In this document: in pieces, positions 41,618 to 52,254 of the stretch
Layout of the letters: each line of letters begins with the position of its first letter
Position numbering within the stretch: position 1 is the first letter of the stretch
Source of the DNA: DATKFM01 sp046154965
GTDB lineage: Bacteria > Pseudomonadota > Alphaproteobacteria > Dongiales > Dongiaceae
Assembly: GCA_046154965.1 (NCBI GenBank)
Contig: JBJXDY010000058.1
Location: 1-64,000, forward strand
Direction of reading: 5' to 3'
Length of the DNA: 64,000 nucleotides
Translations under genes and position numbers: made by a program
Notes under the pieces: generated by a model
The model's database searches: none
What the model was told of the DNA's origin: nothing
Seen by the model: the letters and a program-made list of their open reading frames with translations, nothing else

Positions 41618-42323
41618 ACTGGCCGATCAGCGCATTCTGGTTGCGCTTCGCGCGTCTTGCAAGCAGGCGTTGCAGGGCGATGCCCGTCAGCAGGTTGTGC
41701 GCCAGGGCTCCCGCCAGGAGGCAGGCGGCAATTATCGCAAGGAAACCCACTTCCGGAAAACCGATGTAGTTGCGTTCGCTCATAACGGCGATGAGATTGA
41801 TGCCGCCCCAAAGCACCAGGAAGGCCAAGCAACCGCCGGTTGCCGACCAGGCGAGCCAATAGCCGCGCTCGCGCCAGTTGGCGTGCATGGTGACGGCCTG
41901 GAGAAATCCCAGGATCAGGCCGGCGACGATGCCGCTGAAACCGAAGAGCAGAAATGCCACGGGATGGTCGGGATCGAAACCGTAGTGGCTGATCTCGTCG
42001 ATCCACACCGTCAGCCAGCCGAAGGTGGAAAAACCGCCAATCAGCGCCAGCGAGCCACCGCCCCAGGTGGACACGGCCCAGACCTTGGGCCTGTCAATCA
42101 GTTTCTGCAGCAACCGGCCCTGAAGCAGACCGACGGCGAACCAATAGAACACCGGCGTGCCGAGAATGAAGACGAAGATCCAGTCCTCGACAGCGACGCT
42201 CTGGTTGACCACAGCGACGGCGAATCCGCCGCAGGCCAGGCCGGGCAGCAGCACGGTGAGCGCCCAGCCGCGCAGGAAATGGCGCGGCGTAAGCGAAGCG
42301 AAGCTGGTGATCGTCTGGTCCAT
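41610..42323 (-). CDS. Multi-pass membrane protein of unknown function, paralog 2
   Basis: A 237-residue protein with about six membrane segments (TVLLPGLACGGFAVAVV, WIFVFILGTPVFYWFAVGLLQG, GFSGIVAGLILGFLQAVTM, and others), ending in LLTGIALQRLLARRAKRNQNALIGQFD. The GLLQGRLLQ pattern after the second helix parallels IGFIQYRLLRPYRRR in paralog 1. It is the first gene of a leftward array of three related genes; the next is a truncated copy. The function is unknown. Confidence 0.7.
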   Translation of the reverse strand: MDQTITSFASLTPRHFLRGWALTVLLPGLACGGFAVAVVNQSVAVEDWIFVFILGTPVFYWFAVGLLQGRLLQKLIDRPKVWAVSTWGGGSLALIGGFSTFGWLTVWIDEISHYGFDPDHPVAFLLFGFSGIVAGLILGFLQAVTMHANWRERGYWLAWSATGGCLAFLVLWGGINLIAVMSERNYIGFPEVGFLAIIAACLLAGALAHNLLTGIALQRLLARRAKRNQNALIGQFD

Positions 42324-42461
42324 GGTGTCGAAGCTGGCGGCGGACGCGCGTGCAAACTATGCCACGGCCGGCGCGGCTTTAAGCCAAAGCTTAGGTCTTG
42401 CGGTGTCAATAACAGGTTAGCATTGTGGCGGGCCTTAACCCGGTGATTCGCTTGAAAATCC

Positions 42462-45245
42462 ATGGTTAGCATCCCCCTGGCCCCCGTCGCCGCCGGCACG
42501 GTCCGGCTGCCCCGTTCGCCGGTTTTGGCGGCCGGCGCGGCTGGCGCAGCCTGGATCGAGCCGTCGGGGGAGATCCGGCTGCTGAAGTTGGCGGAGGCGG
42601 CGGTGCGGGCGCGGAACGAGCCGCCGGTCACCTGCCATATGCCGGCGATGGCGGCGCGGCTGGGCATCGAGCGATTTCCCGCCCTCGATCTGCTGGAGCT
42701 CTATGCTTTCGTGCGGCCGGCGCAGTTCTGCCTGCCGACGCCGCGCGGCCTGGCGCGGGCGCTGGAGTTGGATGCGCCGGCGGCGCTGGAGGACGAGGCG
42801 GGGGTGTTGCACCAGGCGGCGCGGCTGTTGCTGACCGAGCTGGCCGAAAGCGACGACGCCACCTCGCGGCGGGCGCGGGCGATCGCCTGGGCCATGGCGC
42901 GGGGCGGCTGGCGCTGGGGGCCGGCGGTGCTGTCGGCGCTCGGCATGTCCGAAGATCTCTCGGATGGATCGCGGCCGGGCAGCATGGCGGTGTGGGAGGA
43001 TCTACCGGAGTGGTCGGAGCACGCGCCCGAACCGCCGGCGGGCCACATCCCCGTCGAGCCGGCGGAAGCGCGGCAGCGGCTGATGGCTCTGCTGGGGCCG
43101 AATGCGGAGGCGCGGCCCCAGCAATCGGACTATGCCTCGGCGGTGTCGGCGGCATTCCTGCCGCGCCAGAAGATCGGCGAGCCCAACATGGTGATCGCCG
43201 AAGCCGGCACCGGCGTCGGCAAGACGCTCGGCTATATCGCGCCGGCCTCGGTGTGGGCGGAGAAGAACGGCGGCGCGGTGTGGCTGTCGACCTATACGCG
43301 AAACCTGCAGCACCAGATCGACGGCGAACTGGACCGGCTCTATCCGTCGCCAGCGAAGAAGACGCTGAAGGCCGTGGTGCGCAAGGGGCGGGAGAACTAT
43401 CTCTGCCTGCTGAATTTGGAGGAAACGGCGCGGAGCCTGGCGATGCGGCCGCAGGAAGCGGTGGGCACCGGCCTGATGGCGCGCTGGGCGCGGGCGACCC
43501 GCGACGGCGACATGAGCGGCGGCGATTTTCCCGGCTGGCTGCCCGACCTGATCGGCAAGGCGCGCAGCATCGGCCTCGCCGACCGGCGCGGCGAATGCGT
43601 CTATGCCGCCTGCCCGCACTACCACAAATGCTACATCGAACGCAGCATCCGGCGGGCGCGGCGGGCGGAGATCGTCATCGCCAACCATGCGCTTGTCATG
43701 GTCCAGGCAGCACTGGGGGGCATGCCCGGCGAGGATCTGGGCGAAGCGGCGGCGGGTGCGGCGCCGACACGCTATGTGTTCGACGAGGGCCATCATGTGT
43801 TCGACGCCGCCGATGGCGCCTTCGCCGGCTTGCTGAGCGGGCAGGAGACGGCGGATATGCGGCGCTGGCTGCTGGGCGCCGAGGGCCGCGGCCGCAGCCG
43901 CGCGCGCGGACTGAAGCGGCGGATCGAGGATCTGATCGCCGGCGATGCCGACGCCGACGGCGCCTTGCAGCAGATTCTCCACGCGGCGCAGGCCTTGCCG
44001 GGCGATGCCTGGAGCCAGCGGGTCAATGGCGGCAAAACCGACGGCGCGACCGAGCAGTACCTGGCACTGGTGCGGCGGCAGGTCTATGCCCGCGCCCAGG
44101 ATGCGGACGGGCCGTACGGGCTGGAGACCGAGACCAACCCCGCCCTGCCCGACCTGCTGATCGCGGCGGTGGAGCTGGAGCGCGCGCTGATGAAGCTGCA
44201 GGAGCCGATGCGGCGGCTGGTGCGGCGGCTCGCGGCGCGGCTGAGGGACGAGGCTGACAGCCTGGACACGGCGACGCGGCTGCGCTTCGAGGCCGTGATC
44301 CGGGGGTTGAAGCGCCGCAGCGAGCTCGAAATCGGCGGGTGGCGCTCGATGCTGCAGGCGCTGGGCCAGCCGACGCCGCCGGAATTCGTTGACTGGTTCG
44401 CCGTCGACCGCATCGATGGCCGCGACATCGATGTGGGGATGCACCGGCACTGGGTCGATCCCATGGTGCCGTTCACCGCCAGCGTACTGCTGCCCGCCCA
44501 TGGCGTGGTGGTGACTTCGGCGACGCTGACCGACGGCAGCGGCGATCTGGAGGCGGATTGGGGGGCTGCGGAAACGCGCACCGGTGCGCGGCATCTGCCG
44601 AAGAAGGCGATGCGCGCGCAAGTGACCTCGCCGTTCGACTATCCGGCGCAGACCCGCGTGTTCGTGGTCAACGATCTCGGCAAGAACGATCTGGAGCAGG
44701 TGGCGGCTGCGTATCGCGCGCTGTTCCAGGCGGCCGGCGGCGGCGGGCTCGGGTTATTCACCGCCATCAAGCGGCTGCGCGCGGTGCATAAGCGCATCGC
44801 CCCAGCGCTGGAGGCCGAGGGCATCCATCTGCTGGCGCAGCATGTGGACGGGATCGAGACCTCGACGCTGGTGGATATCTTCCGCGCCGAAGAAGACACC
44901 TGCCTCTTGGGCACCGATGCGGTGCGCGACGGCGTCGATGTGCCGGGCCGTAGCCTGCGGCTGATCGTGTTCGACCGCGTACCCTGGCCGCGTCCCGATA
45001 TCCTGCACAAGGCGCGGCGCGCCCATTTCGGCGGCATGGCCTATGACGATATGATCACGCGGCTGCGGCTGAAGCAGGCCTTCGGCCGCCTGGTGCGCCG
45101 CGCTGACGATCACGGCGTGTTCGTGCTGTTGGACCGGCAGATGCCGTCGCGGCTGGCCGGTGCCTTTCCGCCTGGCGTGGAGATGCGGCGCGTGGGATTG
45201 GCGGAAGCGGTGGCGGAGACGAAGGCGTTCCTGGCGGCGGCATAA
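42462..45245 (+). CDS. DinG/XPD-like ATP-dependent DNA helicase with Fe-S cysteines
   Basis: A 927-residue superfamily 2 DEAD_2 helicase. Motif I is AEAGTGVGKTLGY, the DEAH-like box is FDEGHH, and the C-terminal helicase motifs include TSATLTDG, LLGTDAVRDGVDVPG and QAFGRLVRR. Four cysteines at C315, C379, C384 and C390 have the spacing of the 4Fe-4S cluster of XPD/DinG. The N-terminal 200 residues have no motif recognised here and are longer than in DinG. It is probably a 5'-3' helicase for structured DNA or R-loops. A TerB-like gene follows after 516 bp. Confidence 0.88.
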   Translation: MVSIPLAPVAAGTVRLPRSPVLAAGAAGAAWIEPSGEIRLLKLAEAAVRARNEPPVTCHMPAMAARLGIERFPALDLLELYAFVRPAQFCLPTPRGLARALELDAPAALEDEAGVLHQAARLLLTELAESDDATSRRARAIAWAMARGGWRWGPAVLSALGMSEDLSDGSRPGSMAVWEDLPEWSEHAPEPPAGHIPVEPAEARQRLMALLGPNAEARPQQSDYASAVSAAFLPRQKIGEPNMVIAEAGTGVGKTLGYIAPASVWAEKNGGAVWLSTYTRNLQHQIDGELDRLYPSPAKKTLKAVVRKGRENYLCLLNLEETARSLAMRPQEAVGTGLMARWARATRDGDMSGGDFPGWLPDLIGKARSIGLADRRGECVYAACPHYHKCYIERSIRRARRAEIVIANHALVMVQAALGGMPGEDLGEAAAGAAPTRYVFDEGHHVFDAADGAFAGLLSGQETADMRRWLLGAEGRGRSRARGLKRRIEDLIAGDADADGALQQILHAAQALPGDAWSQRVNGGKTDGATEQYLALVRRQVYARAQDADGPYGLETETNPALPDLLIAAVELERALMKLQEPMRRLVRRLAARLRDEADSLDTATRLRFEAVIRGLKRRSELEIGGWRSMLQALGQPTPPEFVDWFAVDRIDGRDIDVGMHRHWVDPMVPFTASVLLPAHGVVVTSATLTDGSGDLEADWGAAETRTGARHLPKKAMRAQVTSPFDYPAQTRVFVVNDLGKNDLEQVAAAYRALFQAAGGGGLGLFTAIKRLRAVHKRIAPALEAEGIHLLAQHVDGIETSTLVDIFRAEEDTCLLGTDAVRDGVDVPGRSLRLIVFDRVPWPRPDILHKARRAHFGGMAYDDMITRLRLKQAFGRLVRRADDHGVFVLLDRQMPSRLAGAFPPGVEMRRVGLAEAVAETKAFLAAA

Positions 45246-45289
45246 GCCGACACGATCCACCGGTACTGCGGCATCATATGAAAATATTC

Positions 45290-45319
45290 TTGACCTTTGG
45301 AACAAAGCGAACCTAGGAT
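45290..45319 (+). promoter_or_regulatory. Possible sigma-70 promoter
   Basis: TTGACC (45290-45295) and TAGGAT (45314-45319) are separated by 18 bp. It points at an apparently non-coding stretch that runs 440 bp to the terB-like gene. Confidence 0.35.
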
Positions 45320-45560
45320 AACATATCGCTGGGAGATTAGGCTGCGCCTTGCGGCCGATCGGCAGCTGATGACTTTCATCGCATTTTCATACGCTTGGAC
45401 CCGCCTTCGGCAGCACGGATTGGGCGGCGCGGCAATGTGGGGGCGCTACCAGTTCCTCACCTCGCGCTGGTCCCGGTGCCGCAGCCAGCAGGACCAATCC
45501 GCCAAGAATGCAGCCCCTCGAGCACGACCGGCCGAAGAACATCGCGTTTGCTCAGATTAG

Positions 45561-45586
45561 GTTGTATTGAACTGAGTTAATACAAC
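45561..45586. promoter_or_regulatory. Operator-like palindrome upstream of terB-like gene
   Basis: GTTGTATT and AATACAAC are exact 8-bp reverse complements around a 10-bp centre. AT-rich palindromes of this size are typical of dimeric repressor sites. Confidence 0.4.
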
Positions 45587-45761
45587 TGATAAGAGTTACA
45601 AGCAAGAGACAAGTTGGGAACACGACGGAATTCGCGCGGCGAGGACGTGGGGCGCGCATCGTCCGCCGCAAGCGCTATCGCACTCTTGCCCCGCCCGCAC
45701 CCAGCCCCTAAAGTCCGCCGCCAACGAGGCTCGCCCACCAGGATTTTCCAGGAGAATTCAT

Positions 45762-46166
45762 ATGATTACGCACCACGCGGCGCTGGTCTACACCATGGTG
45801 CTGGTTTCGGCCGCTGACAACAACATGCCGGATGCGGAGCTGCAGTCGATCGGCGACATGGTCATGCATCTGCCGGTGTTTCGCGATTTCGACCGCAGCA
45901 AGCTGACGCAGATCACCGGCGATTGCGCCAAGCTGCTGCAGGACAAGGACGGGCTTGAGAAGGCGCTGAACGCCATCAAGGAAGGCCTGCCGGAGAAACT
46001 GCGGGAGACGGCCTATGCGCTGGGCTGCGAGGTGGCGGCGGCCGACGGCAAAGTGTCGCCGGAAGAATCCCGCCTGCTGGAGATGATCCGCTTCCGCCTG
46101 AGTATCGGCCGGCTGCCGGCCGCGGCGATCGAGCGCGGCGCCCGCGCCCGCCATATGCATGTATAG
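45762..46166 (+). CDS. TerB-like tellurite resistance family protein
   Basis: A 134-residue helical protein with two TerB-type repeats: VYTMVLVSAADNNMPDAELQSIGDMV and ALGCEVAAADGKVSPEESRLLEMIRFRL. Each has the acidic D/E-rich metal-binding pattern (AADNNMPDAE, AADGKVSPEE). Stand-alone TerB proteins are common and rarely confer tellurite resistance; no other ter genes are here. The role is unknown. AGGAGA precedes the ATG by 6 nt. Confidence 0.85.
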   Translation: MITHHAALVYTMVLVSAADNNMPDAELQSIGDMVMHLPVFRDFDRSKLTQITGDCAKLLQDKDGLEKALNAIKEGLPEKLRETAYALGCEVAAADGKVSPEESRLLEMIRFRLSIGRLPAAAIERGARARHMHV

Positions 46167-46207
46167 GTCATCGCGCCGCGGGCACACCGCCTGAGATTCG
46201 ACCGCCC

Positions 46208-47146
46208 CTACTTCACGCCTAGCACCGCAAACAGCGCCGACAGCTTCGCCACCGACAGGATGGTGGACGCCAGGATCGCCGCTGTCGCGCGCTGCGTATA
46301 GACGCCATATTGCTGCGCCAGCACGAACACCAGGGCACCCGTGGGCAGGGCCGCCAGCGTGATTGCCGATGCCGACCAGAGCGGCGCCATGTCTAGCAAT
46401 CCGTAGGCGATGAGGGCGGTGATGGCCGGCTGCACCAGCAGCTTCACGAACACCAGCCAGCTGGTCTCGGCAGCGCCGGCTGTGACCGATCGCCCGACCA
46501 TGAAGAGACCGATGGCGAAGAGTGCGGAGGGCGGTGCCGCTGCGCCGAGGATGTCGCAGAAGGTGCCGAGCGCCACCGGCGGCGTCCAGCCGGATAGCGA
46601 GAAGGCGATTCCCGCGGCGGCCGAGAGCACCAGCGGACTCCTGATGACGCCCTTGACCGCATCGCCCAGGATATGAGCAAGCCCTTCGCCGGGGCTCAGA
46701 TCGATCTCGACAATGACGATGCCGATGGCCATGACGACGGCGCCGTTGAGTACGGTGGCAATGATCGCCGGCAGCGCCGCTTCCTGGCCGAAGGCGGTGA
46801 TCAGCAGCGGAATGCCCATATAGCCGGTATTGGAGAAGATCGCCGCCAGCCCATGCAGCCCTTGCTCCGCCACGCGGTTCTTGAACCACAGGCGCCCGGC
46901 GAAGACAGCGAGCAACGCCGCCAGCAATGCGCCGCCGCCATAGGCGAAGAGAAAGGGCCAGTTGAGGATGTCGCTCAGCGGCACCCGCGCCATGGAGATG
47001 AAGAACAGCGCCGGCAGCGCGACATAGTAGACGAAGGCGTTCAGCGCCTCGCTGCTGGCCGCACCCAGCACGCCGAAGCGGCCGCAGAGATATCCTGCGA
47101 GGACGATGCCGAAGACCGGCAGGACAACATTAAGGACGGCGATCAT
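46208..47146 (-). CDS. AEC family transporter
   Basis: A 312-residue membrane protein of the auxin efflux carrier (AEC) family with about ten helices in two halves. Family features are VLPVFGIVLAGYLCGRFG at the N-terminus, the SNTGYMGIPL motif after helix 4 and ALPTGALVFVLAQQYGV near the end. AEC carriers move organic acids or amino-acid derivatives; the substrate is not predictable. The ATG at 47146 gives the family start. Confidence 0.87.
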   Translation of the reverse strand: MIAVLNVVLPVFGIVLAGYLCGRFGVLGAASSEALNAFVYYVALPALFFISMARVPLSDILNWPFLFAYGGGALLAALLAVFAGRLWFKNRVAEQGLHGLAAIFSNTGYMGIPLLITAFGQEAALPAIIATVLNGAVVMAIGIVIVEIDLSPGEGLAHILGDAVKGVIRSPLVLSAAAGIAFSLSGWTPPVALGTFCDILGAAAPPSALFAIGLFMVGRSVTAGAAETSWLVFVKLLVQPAITALIAYGLLDMAPLWSASAITLAALPTGALVFVLAQQYGVYTQRATAAILASTILSVAKLSALFAVLGVK

Positions 47147-47218
47147 GGGCACCCGACATAGTCGGCGCCCATTGGCCTCAAGGGGCCGCACTCACGCAAC
47201 GAAAAATTGCAAGTGAAG

Positions 47219-47247
47219 AAAAAGGGCCGCACCCTGCGGCGCGGCCC
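47219..47247 (-). terminator. Rho-independent terminator of groESL
   Basis: On the minus strand GGGCCGC...GCGGCCC forms a stable stem directly followed by TTTTTCTTC, about 30 bp past the groEL stop. Confidence 0.8.
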
Positions 47248-47277
47248 TCGATCCAGTGAAAGACGAAACGGACTGGC

Positions 47278-48915
<1,638 letters not shown>

Positions 48916-48971
48916 GGTTCTCTATTTCCCTCGAATGAATTCAGTCTTTGGTTTGCCTCCGGCGAGGCCGG

Positions 48972-49289
48972 TTAGGCGGCTTTCTTCTTGCCGGCAACGG
49001 CGCCTTCGATGACGCCCATGATGTCGCTTTCCTTCATGATCAGCAGCTCCTCGCCGCCGATCTTCACTTCCGTGCCCGACCATTTGCCGAACAGGATGCG
49101 GTCGCCCGGCTTCACATCGATCGGAACCAACTTGCCGTTTTCATCGCGGCCGCCCGGACCGACGGCGATGATCTCGCCTTCCATCGGCTTCTCCTTGGCG
49201 GTGTCCGGAATGATGATGCCCCCGGACGTCTTGTCCTGCTGCTCGATACGGCGGACGACGACCCGGTCATGCAACGGTCTGAATTTCAT
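48972..49289 (-). CDS. groES: 10 kDa co-chaperonin GroES
   Basis: GroES (105 residues), the lid of GroEL. MKFRPLHDRVVVRRIEQQDKTSGGIIIPDTAKEKP with the mobile loop is diagnostic. A perfect AGGAGG (49298-49303 on the minus strand) precedes the ATG. A CIRCE operator and a heat-shock-type promoter lie upstream. Confidence 0.98.
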   Translation of the reverse strand: MKFRPLHDRVVVRRIEQQDKTSGGIIIPDTAKEKPMEGEIIAVGPGGRDENGKLVPIDVKPGDRILFGKWSGTEVKIGGEELLIMKESDIMGVIEGAVAGKKKAA

Positions 49290-49356
49290 GGAAGTAACCT
49301 CCTAAGTCACGGTTTTAATTGTATTCTTACTGGATCTCTAAGCGAAGGGAGCGCTG

Positions 49357-49383
49357 CTAGCACTCCTGCCTCACGAGTGCCAA
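49357..49383. promoter_or_regulatory. CIRCE operator (HrcA site) of groESL
   Basis: CTAGCACTC-N9-GAGTGCCAA differs from the consensus TTAGCACTC-N9-GAGTGCTAA by one base in each arm. It lies just downstream of the predicted promoter, where bound HrcA would block transcription. Confidence 0.88.
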
Positions 49384-49386
49384 GGA

Positions 49387-49414
49387 AGTAAGGGGAGACG
49401 CTCAGGGAGTCAAG
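49387..49414 (-). promoter_or_regulatory. Heat-shock (RpoH-like) promoter of groESL
   Basis: On the minus strand CTTGACT (49414-49408) and CCCCTTACT (49395-49387) are spaced as in RpoH promoters (CTTG-N17-CCTTACT). The -10 part is imperfect. CIRCE starts 4 bp downstream. Confidence 0.5.
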
Positions 49415-49610
49415 GGCTGGGTGCGCGGCGTCACTGCAAAAACGTCAGCCAAGTCCGAGAATTGTTTGTTGGCAGCAGTCTCCGGGCAAGGCTGCTACAG
49501 CATTGTTTTAATTGATTCTTTATGGTTTACGCGCAGGATCAAAGACGATGCGCCGGGGTTGATTCCGGTCATCTCGGCGCAGCGAAGTAATGTCATGAGG
49601 TCGCAAGGCC

Positions 49611-49874
49611 ATGAGTGATTTCGCCAAGCAGTTGAAGGATTACCGGCTGACCACAGCGGAGATACTCTACCATCTGCCGGATCATCCGGCGCTCCTGCAG
49701 AGCTTTATCTGGCAGGAGCTGGATATCGCGCCGCGCTTTCCCGTGCTCAAGAAGTTCCTGAATTTCTGGACGCTCAATCTCGAGGGCAAGATCCACTCGG
49801 TGCGGGTGGCTTCCACGGGACTGATCAAGCCGGCGGAATTCCGGATGGCCAACGCCAGCTTTACGCTGCACTGA
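49611..49874 (+). CDS. usg: Usg family protein
   Basis: An 87-residue protein matching the alphaproteobacterial Usg family throughout: LKDYRLTTAEILYHLPDHPALLQSFIWQELDIAPRFPVLKKFLNFW and a KIHSVRVAS segment. The function of Usg is not known. The 227 bp upstream (49384-49610) hold the groESL promoter on the other strand and nothing else recognised. Confidence 0.9.
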   Translation: MSDFAKQLKDYRLTTAEILYHLPDHPALLQSFIWQELDIAPRFPVLKKFLNFWTLNLEGKIHSVRVASTGLIKPAEFRMANASFTLH

Positions 49875-49970
49875 CGCCGCCGGCTTCGCACTGCCGATCC
49901 GGCGGCATCAGCGCCAGCCGCGACACCGTTCCCCGTTGCCGCTGCAATCGCCGGCGGCTAGAAGCCGGGG

Positions 49971-51014
49971 ATGCCCCGCGACGACATCGCCCCCGCGCCC
50001 ACCGCCGCCGACCGGCGCGTCGCCCTCTGGCTGTTGATCTGCTGCTCCATGATCTTCGTCATGGTGGTGATCGGCGGGATCACCCGCCTCACCGAAAGCG
50101 GACTCTCGATCACCGAGTGGAAGCCGATCAGCGGCATCATCCCGCCGCTGAGCGAGGCGCAATGGCAGGCCGAGTTCGATCTCTATCAGCGAATCCCCGA
50201 ATATCAGCAGATCAACCGGGGCATGACGCTGGAAGAATTCAAAGGCATCTTCTGGTGGGAATTCATCCACCGGGTCTGGGGCCGTCTCATCGGCGTCGTC
50301 TTCCTGGTGCCGTTCGTCTGGCTGCTGCTGCGCCGCGAAGTCCGCCGCGAGATGATCCCCCACATGATCGCGCTGTTCGTACTCGGCGGCCTTCAAGGCA
50401 CGCTCGGCTGGTACATGGTGAGCAGCGGTTTGGCGGAGCGCACGGATGTCAGCCAGTACCGGCTGACGGCACATTTTCTGCTGGCGTTGGCGATCTTCAG
50501 TTATGCGCTGTGGCTGGCGCTGGCATTGCTGCGCCGCGGTGCACCCGCCGATCCGTCAGCAGCTAGATTGCGCGCGCATCTTTGGCTGACGGCGCTGTCC
50601 ATTGCCTTGACCCTGACCTTCGGCGGCTTTGTCGCCGGACTGAACGGCGGTCTGGTCTACAACAGCTTTCCGCTGATGGGCGGCCGGCTGCTGCCCGCCG
50701 ATGCGTTTCAAACTCCCTGGAGTCCGTTCGAGGACCCCGTGACCGCCCAGTTTATCCATCGCTGGTTGGCGATCGCGAGCGTGGTATTGGCGATCGGCCT
50801 GTGGCTACGCCGCGGAACTGTCACGGCCACGACAGCTAAGCCCATCCTGCTGCTGGCCGCCATGGCCGTGATCCAAGCCGGACTCGGTATCGCCACGCTC
50901 TTGCTGATCGTGCCGATCCCGCTGGCGGCCGCGCACCAAGCCGGCGCGGTTGTGTTGTGGACGCTTGCGCTCTGGTCGCTGCATGTCACGCAGCAAGGGC
51001 CCCAGAGGCCATAG
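49971..51014 (+). CDS. ctaA: Heme A synthase (COX15/CtaA family)
   Basis: A 347-residue inner-membrane protein with eight predicted helices in two four-helix halves. The N-terminal GGITRLTESGLSITEWKPISGIIPP, EFIHRVWGRLIG, LQGTLGWYMVSSGL, LTAHFLLA and the second-half FIHRWLAI and AAHQAGAVVLW carry the heme-ligand histidines. It converts heme O to heme A for aa3-type cytochrome oxidase. The next gene follows by 52 bp but is functionally unrelated. Confidence 0.95.
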   Translation: MPRDDIAPAPTAADRRVALWLLICCSMIFVMVVIGGITRLTESGLSITEWKPISGIIPPLSEAQWQAEFDLYQRIPEYQQINRGMTLEEFKGIFWWEFIHRVWGRLIGVVFLVPFVWLLLRREVRREMIPHMIALFVLGGLQGTLGWYMVSSGLAERTDVSQYRLTAHFLLALAIFSYALWLALALLRRGAPADPSAARLRAHLWLTALSIALTLTFGGFVAGLNGGLVYNSFPLMGGRLLPADAFQTPWSPFEDPVTAQFIHRWLAIASVVLAIGLWLRRGTVTATTAKPILLLAAMAVIQAGLGIATLLLIVPIPLAAAHQAGAVVLWTLALWSLHVTQQGPQRP

Positions 51015-51066
51015 CCAGCTTCATTCCGTCGGGCTAACTTGCGCTTTATTCTTCGGGAGGCGCGCA

Positions 51067-52074
51067 ATGGAACCGGTAAAGTGGGGCGTGATCAGCACCG
51101 CCAAAATCGGCGTCGAGAAAGTCATTCCGGCGATGCAGAAGAGCCGGAATTGCAAGATCGCCGCCATCGCCTCGCGCGATCTCGCCCTTGGCCGCAAATG
51201 GGCGGACAAGCTCGGCATCCCCAAGGCCTATGGCAGCTATGATGAGCTTTTGGCCGACAGGGAGATCGAGGCGGTCTACAACCCGCTGCCCAACCACCTG
51301 CATGTCCCGCTTTCGATCAAGGCGGCGCAAGCCGGCAAGCATGTGTTGTGCGAAAAGCCGCTCGGTCTCGATGCAAAGGACGCGCAGCGCCTGGTCGCCG
51401 CCCGCGACAAGAGCGGCAAGCTGATCGCCGAGGCCTTCATGGTGCGCTATCACCCGCAGTGGCGCCGCGCGCGCGAGATCGTGCGCAGCGGCAAGATCGG
51501 CGAGCTGAAGGCGATCCAGGGATTTTTCAGCTACATGCTCACCGACGCGTCGAATGTGCGGAACAAGGCCGACATCGGCGGCGGGGGCCTGCTGGATATC
51601 GGCGTCTATCCCGTGGTGACGTCGCGCTTCCTGTTCGGAGCGGAGCCGACACGGGTGGCGGCCGTCATCGAACGCGATCCCGTATTCAAGACCGACCGGA
51701 TGGCGAGCTGCCTGATGGATTTCCCCAAGGGCCAGGTCAGCTTCGTCTGCTCGACCCAGCTGGTGTCCTATCAGCGCATGCAGATCTTCGGCACGTCCGG
51801 CCGCATCGAAATCGAGATTCCGTTCAACGCGCCGCCGGACCGTCCCTGCCGCATCTTCACCGACGACGGCAGCGGCCTGGGCGATGCCTCGGCCAAGCAA
51901 GAGGCGCTGCCGGTCTGCGATCAATACACGCTGCAGGGCGACGCCATGGCCGAGGCGATTCGCACCGGCAAAGCGCTGGAGTTTCCGCTCGAGGATTCCG
52001 TGGCGAACATGCGGGTGATCGACACGTTGTTCCGGGCGGGCCTTTCCGGCAAATGGGAATCCGTCGCCGGATAG
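51067..52074 (+). CDS. Gfo/Idh/MocA family oxidoreductase
   Basis: A 335-residue NAD(P)-dependent oxidoreductase. The N-terminal Rossmann fold (WGVISTAKIGVEKVIPAM) lacks the strict GxGxxG but has the family AIASRD strand, YNPLPNHLHVPLSIKAAQAGKHVLCEKPLGL with the conserved EKP lysine, and FMVRYHPQW; GGGGLLDIGVYPV carries the catalytic Asp-x-x-x-Tyr region. Substrates are usually sugars, sugar acids or inositols; related dimeric dihydrodiol or xylose dehydrogenases are possible. The ATG at 51067 has GGGAGG upstream. Confidence 0.88.
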   Translation: MEPVKWGVISTAKIGVEKVIPAMQKSRNCKIAAIASRDLALGRKWADKLGIPKAYGSYDELLADREIEAVYNPLPNHLHVPLSIKAAQAGKHVLCEKPLGLDAKDAQRLVAARDKSGKLIAEAFMVRYHPQWRRAREIVRSGKIGELKAIQGFFSYMLTDASNVRNKADIGGGGLLDIGVYPVVTSRFLFGAEPTRVAAVIERDPVFKTDRMASCLMDFPKGQVSFVCSTQLVSYQRMQIFGTSGRIEIEIPFNAPPDRPCRIFTDDGSGLGDASAKQEALPVCDQYTLQGDAMAEAIRTGKALEFPLEDSVANMRVIDTLFRAGLSGKWESVAG

Positions 52075-52254
52075 CGCGCCGGTGACAGCGCAAAAGCCCT
52101 TGGGATCAAGGCCGTGCGGCCGGCCCCCGCGGGCGCCGCGAGCCGTCGCTTTGGCGCTTGTGAAGCCGCCCCCCGGCGGGCTAGCTTTTGGCCAAACGAT
52201 TAGGAGTCAGAAAAACGCACTGATCGGAAAACCCTGAAATCAAGGAGGCACATC

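Larger units (their letters stand above)
45246..45761. other. 516 bp region without a convincing gene
   Basis: Short frames exist but none has a ribosome-binding site or recognisable product. The region holds a sigma-70-like promoter (45290-45319) and the palindrome GTTGTATT-N10-AATACAAC (45561-45586), both upstream of the terB-like gene, whose ribosome-binding site AGGAGA is at 45750-45755. Confidence 0.4.

Noticed and set aside
43002..44621. 539-codon open frame opposite the helicase
   Set aside because: It is antisense to conserved helicase motifs and Arg/His/Gln-rich.
45297..45560. Possible 87-aa gene after the helicase
   Set aside because: It starts at a TTG without a ribosome-binding site, and its sequence is Arg/Gln-rich without structure or family features.
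45762..46166. Tellurite resistance operon
   Set aside because: Only a stand-alone TerB-like gene is present, with no terC, terD or terZ.
49421..49618. Possible 65-aa gene between groES and usg
   Set aside because: No ribosome-binding site; it overlaps the usg start and covers the groESL promoter region.
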